The position numbers and the translations under genes are program-made. The notes under the pieces are model-generated. The model ran no database searches, had not been told where the DNA came from, and worked only from the letters and a program-made list of their open reading frames with translations. This document shows positions 21,027 through 32,264 of a DNA stretch of 64,000 bases, in pieces. The DNA is from Isoetes taiwanensis. Lineage: Eukaryota; Streptophyta; Lycopodiopsida; Isoetales; Isoetaceae. Location: positions 22,535,569 through 22,599,568 of the forward strand of contig JAJEKV010000003.1 of NCBI GenBank assembly GCA_021234155.1, read 5' to 3'. The stretch's first letter is position 1. Each line of letters starts with the position of its first letter.

Positions 21027-21366
21027 ACCGAAAAGATGCCAAGGTTTGCAATGCAACCACTGGTGCTGGGTTGATGGATGCACCGGGCAACGAAAAGTTC
21101 AAGTTACGCCACACCGCCGCCGGATTATGCAAAGGTAATGCCATTTTATTATCGCGGCAAAGAATCACATGGTTAACATATTTTGTTCTTATTCCTCGTG
21201 TCCGGTGATGTGGTGCGATATAGGATTCACAGAGCTTAAAAGAAAAATAAATGATCAGCTTGAGGATAGGAATGCAATTCAAGAATATATTTGTCCAAAT
21301 GCAAGTTGTGGTCATAGATTCGCACTCTCTAATTCTAAATTAGTGAACTTCTCGCCTTTTTATGGA
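21027..21366 (+). pseudogene. TFIIE-alpha-like gene fragment, two exons (proximal copy)
   Basis: Exon 1 (about 21027-21134) reads K-D-A-K-V-C-N-A-T-T-G-A-G, then G-N-E-K-F-K-L-R-H-T. With one frame change it ends D-Y-A-K directly before a GTAATG donor at 21135. After ~72 bases exon 2 (from about 21207) reads D-V-V-R-Y-R-I-H-R, then K-R-K-I-N-D-Q-L-E-D-R-N-A-I-Q-E-Y-I-C-P-N and a Cys/His-type C-x-x-x-x-C-G-H-R-F. TFIIE-alpha of plants has this succession (A-K-x-Y-N-A, K-x-K-L, D-Y-A, D-V-V-R-Y-R-x-H-R, E-Y-x-C-P-N-C) leading into its zinc ribbon. TFIIE-alpha recruits TFIIH to RNA polymerase II. No earlier or later exon is visible, so this is a fragment, and the splice acceptors are altered at CAG words. 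Confidence 0.6.
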
Positions 21367-22289
21367 ATCATGCTAACGATAAGCACGGTACTTATATCGA
21401 TTCACTCCGCGGCATATAAAGGTACTCAAAGATTGATGCTCCACGATTGATGGTTCCATGCATATTGTTAAATTTCTTATTATGCTTACAATTAAATCCA
21501 TTATTGGCGCATTGCATATCCTCAAGGTAATTTTTGTTTCGATATGTCATTCTTTGAAGCCAATCGCCTAAACTTTTTGCTTTGATGATTCTTAACAAAG
21601 ATATTAGTTCTTTGTTGAGATTGCAAATAATGCATCATATATGACCGACATAATGACTTGGGTAGGCCAATACTTGTAAGCAAAGGACTTTATCAAGCTT
21701 TCCGCTCAAGAGCAGCCTCCTCTTCTCCCTATTTGCTAACCGATAATGCTAATAGGTCTTCATAATGCTTCTTGGGCATCATCAAACCTTGATATTGTTA
21801 TAATAGATAATCAACTGTGATGGCTAACTCAATTGATATGGTCACAAATACAGTACATAAGATTTATGACTTGATGTTGTCAGATCCGTGATGCCCACTT
21901 ATCGTTCTTTTTTCTTACTTCCGTATATATCGTAGAAGTAAGAAAAAGCGCTTAAACAAAGAAAGAACTTTTAGACGAAAACAATATAGGGGAACACAAA
22001 GAAACGCAAAGAGACAGAAAAACGCAGGAGACAAAAAATGTGGAATACAAATGATATATGACTACAAAGTAACAAGGAGGACCAAGCTGTAAGGATCAAG
22101 ACAACGCACAACGGGAAAAAAAAAACAACAAGGAAAAAGGTGGTGGACAATAATGGCCCGAGACTAGACCACAACAGAGAGGCGCCAAAAACAGTACACA
22201 GCTGAACAAGATGTTGAAGTTAAGATATTCGCAAAACAACGCAAAAAAAGGAACGGACCCGTGATATATAGTAAATGTTCGTGACGGTA
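21367..22289. other. Non-coding, AT-rich
   Basis: No coherent frame. It may contain TFIIE-alpha intron sequence at its left end. From about 21920 (ggtatatatcg-like in the distal copy, then gaaagaacttttaga) it grades into the 5' leader of the downstream LINE. The exact LINE start cannot be fixed. Confidence 0.45.
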
Positions 22290-22319
22290 AAGTGTACGTA
22301 AAAAGTTGGCGATCGTGAG

Positions 22320-22698
22320 AGATTCAACCTCCGCCGACACCAAGATAGCGAGGGGCCGCACCCACCAACCGGGTTAAGTGTACCAACATAAATTCCCAAA
22401 AGGCATGAGTAATGGAAGATCGCAAGATCCAAAGAGTAAAAGGCGACGGAATAAGATACGGACGTAGATGCTCAGCCTCCGCCAGACACCGTGATAGCGA
22501 GGGCTAGACCCACCAACCGGTAAATCCGACCACTATAAACTCGACAAATCGTGAAACCGCAAAAAGTTGCGCAAAAAAGCACATTAAGTAGACCGAAAAG
22601 AGTATAAAGAGGACTAAAAAGTTACGGACGAGAGGTTCCACCTCCGGCCAGACACCGTGATAGCTGAAGGGCCAAAAGAACCCACCAACCGGTATCCG
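22320..22698 (+). repeat. Tandem 5' monomers of the LINE (three units)
   Basis: Three units of about 150-170 bp. Each has a core like ccgccagacaccgtgatag followed by gagggc and cccaccaaccgg. Cores lie near 22327, 22478 and 22645. Distal equivalents are near 54655, 54808 and 54970. Tandem monomers ahead of ORF1 act as promoter units in some LINEs; that role here is inference. Confidence 0.75.
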
Positions 22699-23219
22699 AC
22701 CACTATACACTCAAAATACAGGAAGGAGAACAAAAATACAAAAATACAATTAAAAAGGACGGACTTTGATACACGGGACAAGGTATATGGGCCAAGGAAG
22801 TTAAGCGGATCTCAACTAACTCCTGAACACGACTAAGGACATAAAGACAACTACCGAATCCCATAACATGGAGGGAGGAGATCACTCATAGCTTAAATCT
22901 TCATAGAGAGACACCGAGGGATCAAACTAAAATAAATGATGGGGCAGAATAATTAAGGGTAGCTATCCCAATATTTCAATTCAAAAATGGGATTAACGGT
23001 GATAATTTTGAATTTTCAATTAGAGGACCGCTCAAGAGCGCAATATATAGACTCAACATAGTAAGGATACCAACCCTCCCACGGATTTGGTAAGGGGCGC
23101 CAGCACAAAGAAGAATCCACAAAGACTCGCAAGAAGCTCAAGAGCAATGGCGGAAAGCAGCCAGCCTCAAACAAAGAAAGGAAAGCGTAAATGGCAAGGG
23201 TAGCAAGACCTCCAAGATT

Positions 23220-23680
23220 TTCTCGCCGATGGATAAGCACCGGAGTCCGTGATCCCTCGATGGATGCCCTTAACACACTAGCGTAAAACGCCAACCGTAA
23301 TACGGCAGCCATCTCCAACATGGACGGAGGATAGAAGAGGTGGAAAAGACAAGCGAGGAGATGCAAATACAGATGAACGAAATTGAGGAGGAAAAAGCCA
23401 AGATCCGAAAAGGTTGGTTGAATTAGAAAAAGGAAATATTGATGGGAATCATTTGATAGAATAAAACCGCACATCATGGAGTATGAGGAGCGTAATAGAA
23501 TTAAGCATGACATTAGGGCTGATAGGGGTAGCAGAGAAACCTAACGAGGACACATATCGAAGTTATCGCAGGCGATGGAGACGGTGTTCAAGGAGCACGG
23601 AGTGTCATTGTCAAAGCAAAGACGATCGTGACAATGGAGAGGGCGGTGAGGTATATAAACCCCGACTCTCGTGAGACCTG
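23220..23680 (+). pseudogene. LINE ORF1-like coiled-coil protein (proximal copy)
   Basis: In mixed frames a Lys/Glu-rich heptad-like region (R-I-E-E-V-E-K-T-S-E-E-M-Q, L-V-E-L-E-K) is followed by I-M-E-Y-E-E, then R-L-I-G-V-A-E-K-P-N-E-D-T-Y. Coiled coil followed by an R-x-x-G-V-x-E-x-x-N-E-D block is the layout of L1-type ORF1p, a trimeric RNA-binding protein. The frame is intact only in the distal copy, 55811-56008. Plant L1 ORF1 proteins more often end in a zinc knuckle, so this resemblance is notable. Confidence 0.55.
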
Positions 23681-25130
23681 ACAGCCAAGGAGAGAATACT
23701 GCGCACGGGGTCCAGACTGAGAAATGGGATCATAGTTCAGGAAGCTCTAACCATCATGCAACGACAAGGACTGCACAGGGAACTAGCCAAAGCAAGGGAA
23801 CTAAATCAGGCAGGAATACAGGCAGGGGTCAAGAATGGCAAGGTGTTCCTGCACAAAAGGACACGGGAATTTGCAGGGCCAGGACAAGGACAGAAGGAGG
23901 GGATATCGGAACCAGGGAAGGAGACCGATGTGGGGAAGGAGAACATCAACCCGGTAATGATACCAACAAAAGGGCAGGAGAACAGGACATCAGGGGGAAC
24001 AGTAACAGCAATAGCTCTCGAGGCGAGCCATCACAAAGAAGGAGGAAGAAACGAAAAAGGGGAAGGCGCAAACCGAGGTCCCTCGGGTGGGAGCGTGGGT
24101 ACAACCCCAGCAGCAAGGACCAGGGGGCGACCGAGAAGGATGGTGAACGAAGCAGAACAAACAGAAACCCCGAGAGGGCAACCGCGAGGGAGGAGACGCT
24201 GAAGATATGGTACTGGAACTGCACTGGGTACCCGTGGGACGACGGAGAGAGGCTGGAGGGAGCGCATAGCAGTGACATAATATGCCTAGTAGAAACATGG
24301 GAACACAACATAAAGAGGCTACCGGAAGAGGAGGGCTACCAGCTATTCACCTGTTGGAAAGATAAGAACTTCAAAGTAGGAAGAGGAAGTGCAGGCCTAG
24401 CCTGTTATGTCAAGGAGAATGTAGCAAATGGTACATGTATTTTACACTCAGATGTCAATAAAAGATACATGGTACTTAGTATGCAATTGCAAAATAAAAA
24501 AGATCTAATACTGATCATACCGAGTAGTGACAAACTAGAACTGTTAGAATTGGGGAAACCATGATGAAGTGGAAGGAACAGACCAATGATACTAATAGAG
24601 ATCTAAATGCCGTAATGTGTCAGAGCAAGCACGATATACAAGTATAGATGAAACAAATGGACAATGGACCCAAACGGTAAGATCGAAATAATGGAATAGA
24701 CGAACTGAGGACAAGGCAGAGATCAATGCTAAGGGGAAACTACTGCTCGAGGTATGCACGACCACAGGGGCCATCATAGCCAATGGGGTTCAGAGATGGC
24801 CAGATCGGGAATTCACAAGTCGAACGCCATGGGAGAAGTATAGTAGATTACGTAATAATGAATGAACAGGCAGCAGGTACAGTATCAGAAATTGTGACCC
24901 TAGAATGGCCAATTGGGAGGAGGGAGACTCACAGGCCCATGCGGTTGACAATTACAGTGGGGGAACAACCAAAGAATGAAGAACAGCATGGACAGGAGAG
25001 AGATAGGGGAAAGCTGGAAATACATTTCCAGAACAAACACGCAGACACGTTTGTGCAAGTAATCAAAGAGGAAATGGGAAAATGGAAATGGGAGGAGCAC
25101 AGGCGCACGAGAATGGAGATGCGCCAATGA
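23671..25130 (+). pseudogene. LINE ORF2 N-terminus: basic linker and AP-type endonuclease (proximal copy)
   Basis: A 297-codon frame (23671-24564) starts with a Gly/Arg/Glu/Lys-rich low-complexity segment and then enters the endonuclease: K-I-W-Y-W-N-C-T-G, D-I-I-C-L-V-E-T-W with the catalytic glutamate, and G-L-A-C-Y-V-K-E. The G-D-L-N block is disrupted here but intact in the distal copy. After a break, 24783-25130 continues with R-S-I-V-D-Y-V-I-M-N and a degraded S-D-H-R-P-M (reads T-H-R-P-M). The enzyme nicks target DNA to prime reverse transcription. Confidence 0.8.
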
Positions 25131-25144
25131 CATAACAAAGGAAA

Positions 25145-27300
25145 GTGGCATTAGAAATATTCGGGAAAAGAAGGAAGAGAAAGGAAAATAATGCCTTCAA
25201 ATCTTCAATATGGTATGACGATGAGTGCAAGGAACAGAGAAGGAAAGTCAAGGCGCTCAGAGGTAAGGAAACATATCAAAAGGAAAGAGCGATATATCTA
25301 AAGTTACTGAAAGCAAAGAGGAATAAGAATCTGATGCAGCATCAATGGGGACTGGCCAAGCTAATCAAGAAACAACCACGTAAGTTCCGGGTGGATTTAA
25401 AGAGAAAAGCAAGGGAATAAGGGAAGTGAAATCACACAGGCAGCATTGGAACATCGGATGGGAGAACTATCCGAAAAACTATATAAGATGTGGGCACCCC
25501 CAAAGACCAATACCGAATCGCAAATAACGGACCGACCATGCTTCGACGCATGTGAAGTGATGATAGCATTGAATGGGATGGCCAATAACAAGGCCCCGTG
25601 ACTTATACCTGGATTAACTGCGGGAAGTACCAGCGTATACCATTATAGTAAAGCAGACAGAGATATTCAATGGTATAATACACACATGTGGCTCCCTACG
25701 CATGGGCGCATAACAGATCATACCCCTACACAAGGGGGGAAGTAAACAGAACCCGAAACTACAGACAATAATGGTAAGTTCCATTTTCGCAAAGTGGTAA
25801 TGGGAAGGTTCTAGACAATAAATTAAAGCAATGGGCGTGAGGCAGAAATTTGAGAGCACAGGGCAAGGTGCTTCTGCACTGTAACACTCAATAACGCATC
25901 ATCTAGTGACCCTCCTGATACTAATAGAGCATAATAGAGGCCACTGAAAAGAAAGTGATATGTCAAGTTTTGTGGACTTCGTAAAAGCTTTTGACACAAA
26001 GACCAAGGGAAAAGCTTATACAGAGGCTTGTAGACATGCAAGCACCGAGAGACATGGTAGGGGCAATTGCGGATTATACTATAAATGTATATGCAAAAAT
26101 AGAAGAAGAAGGAAAGGCAATAGATCGTGACACGAGTCAAACAGGATGTCCCTTATCTCCAACATCGCTCGAATATATATATAGATGCCCTACAGATTTT
26201 ATAGCGTAACAGCAAGGGGACGGGACGCCTACACTGGGGAACCAAGGTACCTATCATGCTATATGCTGATGATTTGGGCATGATGGCCACAAAGAACAAG
26301 GGAATGCAATGTGTTATTGAAACTACTAGAGATCTTATGTGAAAAGACAGGCTAATAAAGAATCTCACAAAACCAAAATAGTCTTTTTTGGTAACAGAAT
26401 AATCACAAGTCGCTCAAATATCTAGGGACGTGACTTAGAAGAAGCAACAGAAAGACAAGTATCTAGGTATGATACACATGGCATGGTGGAAATGGGTTAA
26501 AGGGCAGATAAGCAGATTCCAAGCAGCAATAGGAAGCTACTATAACATGAAAACTTCTCGCAATGTAAATGTATTAATAGAATGGGAAATTAATGCTACT
26601 CTATTCTGACAGAGTCGTCACAACATAGCTATACGGGCGAAGCCTGGGGACCGGGGCTGGGCTTTCTAGACAAGAAATGGGAAAAGAAGGAATTCTACGC
26701 CCATACAAACAGAATTCAAACTAAGAGCAACACACCATTGACAACCATAGTGTATGAGACAAAAGTTAGAAACCTGAAGTGAGGAGTATTGGGAAAGGAC
26801 CATCAGATACATCATAAGAAATAATGCAGTGAAAAGTCGAGAAGTTAGCAAGCATCGCAATCACCTAATCAACAAGGTTTACATAACCACAAGGATGGTT
26901 TAGGGATGTAGTAACATGGACCAAGAACAATAACTGAGCGAACTCGATCGATGAAGGCCAATGAATGAGGAGGGCAAGTAAAGCTACGTGCATGGTCGCA
27001 AAAGCACACAGATCTGAAACACTGGGCTTGTATCAATATTCAATCCGTGAGCAAAGGATAGGGACAACAAATGTACCCAAGATAACATGCTTGAAAACCT
27101 GAGAAGAGATATCTTAGCAAAGTTCAGATGGATGTCAGATCCGAGAATTGAAAAGGGACAGTGGAGAAAAAATAGACAATGTGATGTGCTATGCACCGCG
27201 ATGAGTGGAAATAGAGGACGAAAAGCACATGCTTAATGAATGCCCAATTCTACATGCATATCAGGAAAAGTACAGAGAGTAAGATGGGGACAATCAAGAC
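25145..27300 (+). pseudogene. LINE ORF2 reverse transcriptase and C-terminus (proximal copy)
   Basis: 25145-25420 is a Lys/Arg-rich linker. The RT N-terminal region near 25560-25860 is broken. The block V-D-F-V-K-A-F-D is at about 25973-25996. The catalytic Y-A-D-D is at 26262-26273, followed by L-G-M-M-A. The C-terminal motif I-E-D-E-K-H-M-L-N-E-C-P is at about 27210-27245, after a C-D-V element. Stops and shifts occur throughout; the distal copy is better preserved between 57903 and 58700. Confidence 0.82.
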
Positions 27301-27657
27301 ATACCATAATGGCAAGTGATGTAAACACCGGGAGATTTGGCAGATGCAATACGGAGATGTCAAATGCATAATCTCGAAGTATTATGAACAAAAGGGTTTA
27401 ATATATGATTTGGCTCAAGAGGCAAATCATAGACGCCCATCAAATGCATGCCAAATTTTAAAGCTTGATAGACAAGACACCGCACGGCCCAGAAGCCGAA
27501 TAAAGTAGGGTGGCCGTATCAATAGGGGAAAGTGAGCCTCGTGTGCTACAAAACAACGATATTAGTAGCCCCACTGTGGAGCCCGCCCACGCCACACAAG
27601 TCCGTAGGCCTGTGTTAAATATGGGACAATAATGTATTCTATTCTATTCTATTCTAT

Positions 27658-28317
27658 ATCCATATCCGATTTGTAATGGAGTTACTTTAATAACCCGATC
27701 TTTGTTAGGTCTAAGATGGCTTCTTCCCGCTCTTTGTAAAATACCATTTATGGTCATTTATGCCAAAAAGTGCTTTCTTCTCATAATTGTGTATTACCAA
27801 TGTTTACAAAAGCATGATTACTTAGCATTTTCTAATATATGAGGGTTAAGGTAAGATGGCACGTCTAAAAACATTAAATTCAACTGGGAAAGTGGTTCCA
27901 ACAGTTCATCTTGATGACTCCAAAGTTATTATTGTGGTAAAACAACAAATGTAACTTTTTATTATTATGGTTTTTATGTGCGGTGATAAACATTAGGTAT
28001 GTTGGCGTCTCCTCCAATGCATATTATCCATAAAGTAGAAGAACTATGTCACGTTAGGCTCGTGATTTACTATTTATTTTGCATACGTTAGCTTCATTCA
28101 TGTAATCGGAATGGGATTGTAGGACATAGATGTTGTCCGATTAGACCAGATATTGAGGGATCAACAGATATGACATGGAATTGGCATATGACAAAAGCAA
28201 AGCAGAGTTGCGCCGTGAGTAGTTGTCCTAAGCTTGAAACCATCTTTGTATATTTTATACTTATAATTTAATCGCATTTTGAAAAATGCTTTTTTTCTTC
28301 TCTCATCTCTTGTTCAA
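27658..28317. other. Non-coding, AT-rich
   Basis: No gene seen. Collinear with 60056-60740, with many small length differences between the copies. Confidence 0.5.
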
Positions 28318-28440
28318 ATGTATTGCTGTCCATTGCTGGCAAACCAGCAGATCTTGTGTTCAAGTCTCCTCGGGGTCCGCCATGTCCTCATGATGCCGCC
28401 AATGTGGCATGATCAAAAATACTACCTCATCTATCTAGTT
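28318..28440 (+). mobile_element. tRNA-derived SINE remnant (proximal copy)
   Basis: Contains a B-box-like word in gatcttgtgttcaagtctcc and a 3' end ggcatgatcaaaaatac followed by a short, degraded catctatctag tail. The distal counterpart has the same body but long TATC tracts. The internal promoter and a simple-repeat tail are SINE hallmarks; the A box is poorly conserved. Confidence 0.5.
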
Positions 28441-29440
28441 TAAATTTACTTGAACACTTAAATGTAATTAACTCCAAATGTCTCAAATGATGGCGATCGC
28501 CTACCTTTAAATGTAATTAACCTGAAGAACTAAAAATGATGGCAAGATCATCGTTAATTAAGAGATTCTAATATGCAAGAGCTTTTAGAGGCTCATTTTT
28601 TTCTTAATTTAATTCATATGTAATTTGACCCGTTACAACGAATGTCACATGTGACAAATGACCATTAACAAATACAAAAATTATGGTTCAGACGTAGCAA
28701 TCCGTAATTAATTTATCACATGTCACAAATGAAGAAGATCGCAACGCCGTGACAGATTTATATTTTGTCACGCTACATAAGTGGTTTTGTTGCTAACGCG
28801 TCACAAATCGTATTATGTAACTGAAATTAAAAAATGCTTTCTGTTAATGTATTTTTCAAAAGAACGGACAAATAATATTATATCTATTAATTAATGTTTC
28901 TAACCTAATTGTTATAACATGCGAACTCGACCGCCTTTTGACATAATATTTGGTTTTATTAGCACGACCATTTGTAAGTGTGGCGGTGAAGGTCGATTTA
29001 GAGTCTACATTTTGATAGTCCATTAGAATGCATTAAAGTGAGGTATAGTACTAGAAATATATCAAGTTTGCACACGTAATGATTAGATTAGATCTTCCTA
29101 TTATCTTCAATACCAACTTTCATATACTAGAAACAGATACTACACCCTCCGAGCAGCATAGACATGAAAAGATAAAAGACCAAGTAGTCAAAATAAAAGG
29201 ACATCAAGTGCAAAAAAACAAACAAAAGGACATCAAGTGCAAAATCTTTATAAATTCTCCACGGATGGCAACTCAAATGGGAGCTATATATTCCAACTAG
29301 TATAGAAATGGCAAGACAATTTCAATATGAATATACAAGGGTCGAACATTCTCAAATGTTAAGTTCTCATTGAAGAATAATCTTGCCTTTTAGGGTTTCT
29401 AGATTGTGGAGGCTTTCGAGGTCCTAACACTTTAGTTTGC
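28441..29440. repeat. Non-coding stretch with GTCACAAAT motifs and the ATAACATGC module
   Basis: 28620-28820 holds several GTCACA(A/T)-type words on both strands (cacatgtgacaaatg, cacatgtcacaaatg, acgcgtcacaaatcg), as in subterminal repeats of DNA transposons. 28905-29190 is a third copy of the module from the inverted-repeat arms (ttgttataacatgc, then tagatcttcctattatcttc), in the same orientation as the left arm. No gene is visible. Confidence 0.5.
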
Positions 29441-29449
29441 TCCTCAATA

Positions 29450-30120
29450 AATTAATTCTCTTGCAGCTTCAAGACGACACCGGGTTGGCCTTGTTTATTG
29501 TTCATAACATGTGTTATCACCTTTGAGTCGCTATTTCTTGTGGCATAGTTGCTGTTTGTTGCTATTCGTCCGGCCTAAGTTGAATCGAGTTGGTAACTAT
29601 CTTCTCCTCTTCTTCATCTTTGAGTCGCTTATTCCTTGTGTTGCTTGTTGCCCCATGGTCGCCATTCACGCTGATACGCATAAGGTTCCAATACTCTGTC
29701 CAACCGATGCATTGACCAAGCTGCGTATGGTCAGACCGCTTCTTTTCCTGCCTAACTTCACTATCTCCTTGCGTAGATTTTCTTTGTATTGATTGAAAAG
29801 TTGATAAAGTCCTCGCCTAGGACTTCCAACTCTTTTTCTTTTGTGACGTTTAGGTCAAGCTTAAGCAAGTTTTCTTCTCAAATAAGTCCCCGCCAAAATC
29901 ATCAAGAACGCCTAAAGTAGGAGCTGGAAAAGACGATTGAGCAAGTCTTCATTTCTTTCAACACAAAGTGCTCATCGGCATCAAGTACTGCCAATAGATG
30001 TGCTAGGGCGTCCTTCCGTCCAAGCTCCTCAGATAGTTGAATTCTCCGGCACAAATAAATTTCACGCTTAAGCTCCGCCATTGTGAAAGTCCTCTTGAAA
30101 ATGTCAGAATGCGACATGGA
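29450..30120 (-). pseudogene. Broken copy of the acidic ORF at 62218-62886
   Basis: Collinear with the intact 222-codon minus-strand ORF of the distal copy. The start region (T-F-T-M-A-E-L) is recognisable at about 30080, but the frame breaks within 10 codons and again downstream. Breaks coincide with CAG/CTG differences, so the true sequence may be intact. Confidence 0.5.
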
Positions 30121-31200
30121 ATGAATGGAGCCCGAGCAGACCGTCTGTTGCCTTGATTCCCAAGTTATCCTCTATTTAAAAATATCTCCAAATATATCGT
30201 TGATATTTAGTGGGAAAGCTGTATTAGACAAGACACTCATTGAGCATTGGGAGTCATTACCATGGATATGCCCAACACGTATTGTATTCTGACGGCCAAG
30301 TAGATGGAGCAAGGGCTTCAAAAGGAGGAACAAGATGTGCACTATTTTTCAAAGAAATGGCGTGGAATTTCACGAGGAGCATAATGCATGTAGATTTGGC
30401 TATGGCAGTGTTAGAAGTTTTAAATCCACTGTAAATCCTTGGTAATTTAGGTTTTCGCACTTCCTTTCCTTAAAATTCTGTATTCTAATGGTTATATCAG
30501 CGGGTTGCAAGAATGCACCATGGCAGCTTGAATTTCTTACAGAGAAATGGCCGCAGCCCGTGAACTATTTTATACCGGGAAGGTACCAAACATGGACCAT
30601 CGATAGGTGTATCACCGTATAGGCCATTTTATGCAACCGCTGGCGGTGTTTCCTCTCATACAACTCGTAATTTAGTAGAGATTCCGAGTTTCCATGTTTC
30701 ATAGAAGGTTAGCATCAGACAGTGTAGACAAGTGTGGCATCAATGTTTAAAGGCAAAATATTGGCTAAAAATATTAGTAGGTTTCAATAATGGACCTTCA
30801 TTGGGCTAGATTTTGACCAGTTGTAAGCTTCTAGTGGCTGTTTTAATTTCGTGATCACCAGTAGAGATAGTGGACACTTTTGAATCGCTGGGCGATAGGG
30901 AATTGCAAAAATAATATCTGGGAGATAAATGGTGTGCTATGAGGGTGCACCTATGATGTATTCCGCTTTGATTATTGAATGAAACCTTTGATATGTTCAT
31001 TGAAGAGGCTATTTATATGGAGAGCAAGAATAAATTTTGCTTTTGGCATGTAATCGTTGAAGGATTGAGGAATAAAGCCTATGACATGATTGCGTGATTG
31101 CACGTGGAGTCAGAAGAATCCCTATGAAGTTCAAGACCCTATGGACATACATTATGAAGGTGGTATACTGAACCCAAAACAAAAAGTGATGATGTAAGCA
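30121..31200 (+). other. Weak transposase-like region, frames broken (proximal copy)
   Basis: Around 30990-31150 the plus strand reads M-E-S-K-N-K-F-C-F-W-H-V and R-N-K-A-Y-D-M-I, then P-M-K-F-K-T-L-W-T-Y-I-M-K-V-V-Y. A C-x-W-H-V followed by a basic helix and L-W-x-Y resembles the core of MULE/FAR1-type transposases. The match is short and I give it low weight. Upstream words (F-F-K-E-M-A-W-N-F) are not recognised. Confidence 0.3.
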
Positions 31201-32264
31201 GCAGTAGGTTGCTTGCTACCGGAAAAGATAACAGAAATGTAGAAGGGAAGAGTAAGATCGATGGAACGAAGAAATTCGCTAAGCCGCCCACCAAAGGAAC
31301 CTGCCTCAACCGCCTTTGGAAACAGAGAGCTCAATCTACTCCGATCCGGGCGGAAGGAAATGATCTGAACCAGTGGAGAAGTTATACAGGGGTTATATGT
31401 CCAAGGAGAGGTTGGAAGGGTTGATTTACCAATGGTAGGTCTCGTGATCGTGACCGCACCAACAGACACATCTTGTCAATACATTTGAGGTACGCAATCG
31501 TAATATATTGTTTAGCCCCAAGTAAAATAATGTAATGGTCATTGTGGACATGCGCACATTTTATGTCTTTTATACTATATAATTTGGCCCGACATAATGT
31601 AACCATGCCCTCGAGCACAAGCCCTAGATATAACCAAATTTTTGCAAGGTATCGATGGGTCGTAATGGGTTCTCATATTTTTGTACTTAAGCAATCCAAT
31701 GTTCTCGATGCAAACATCATGATGCAATGCAATGCATGGGGCCATAAATTTTATACACAATCTTACGATTTGTATAGAATTGTTTTGGACTGCTATAAAT
31801 CGTACTTTTGGGTATTGTATAATTGATCACGGATAGCAAATTTACCAAAGACCATGAATCTTTTGGAGACTTTCATCTTTTTGAGGCTAAAGTGGACTGA
31901 TAACGAAGATCCGATGATGATTTGCTTGAATACTAAGTGTCATTGTTCGATAATATGCAAAGATCGAGCTATAATAGCATGCCAACAATAAAGATGGCTG
32001 GTACCTAAAGATCATGATTATCTGCATTTGGTACTTATGTCATTTCTCCGATGCCATGCAAAGGATCTTTAATTATAATAGCATGCCAACAATGATACCG
32101 TTGTTAGCACGCCTCTAGGTATGTTTCTAACCTTCGGCTATGGTTTGTATTATGCGCAGAACTGCTATAGCTCGAACTCTTCCTTAGATCATAAATGCAT
32201 ATCCTTGCCTTTTTGCCAAATGCCTTCCTTTGGTGTTTAGTAAGATTTTTTTGTTTATTCTTTT
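31201..32264. other. Junction region between the two large copies
   Basis: Continues past the part visible at the right edge of the distal copy, so it has no partner within the window. Short ORFs on both strands look random. The distal copy starts abruptly at about 32264 after cttttcc, matching 2069. This is where a duplication breakpoint or an assembly join should be sought. Confidence 0.55.

Larger units (their letters stand above)
22290..27657 (+). mobile_element. Near full-length non-LTR retrotransposon with 5' monomers (proximal copy)
   Basis: The order is: tandem GC-richer monomers; an ORF1-like coiled-coil region; ORF2 with apurinic-type endonuclease, reverse transcriptase and a C-terminal Cys/His motif; a 3' untranslated region; and a tail of TATTC repeats (27636-27655). 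A TATTC tail instead of poly(A) suggests slippage copying of a short 3' repeat at target-primed reverse transcription. Many frameshifts are private to one copy and the other copy (54620-60055) is often intact at the same spot, so the ancestor was probably near-functional. Confidence 0.85.
2069..31200 (+). repeat. Proximal copy of a ~30 kb direct duplication
   Basis: This interval is collinear with 32265-64000. Anchors include 2069/32265, 6100/38580, 10748/40391, 13631/43986, 18216/48709 (and 50551), 20589/52919, 21027/53365, 27636/60040 and 31150/63900. The offset changes stepwise (about 30.2, 30.8, 32.5, 29.7, 30.4, 30.5, 32.3, 32.7 kb), and each step is explained by an insertion or local duplication in one copy. 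Both a true segmental duplication and two haplotypes placed in tandem by assembly are possible. Confidence 0.85.

Noticed and set aside
21027-21134. Cyclophilin-like reading of the G-N-E-K-F-K-L-R-H-T peptide
   Set aside because: The downstream exon fits TFIIE-alpha, and the flanking words do not follow the cyclophilin order.
23946-25251. Minus-strand Ser/Pro/Leu-rich ORFs
   Set aside because: Shadows of the purine-rich LINE ORF2 linker on the plus strand, with no motif of their own.
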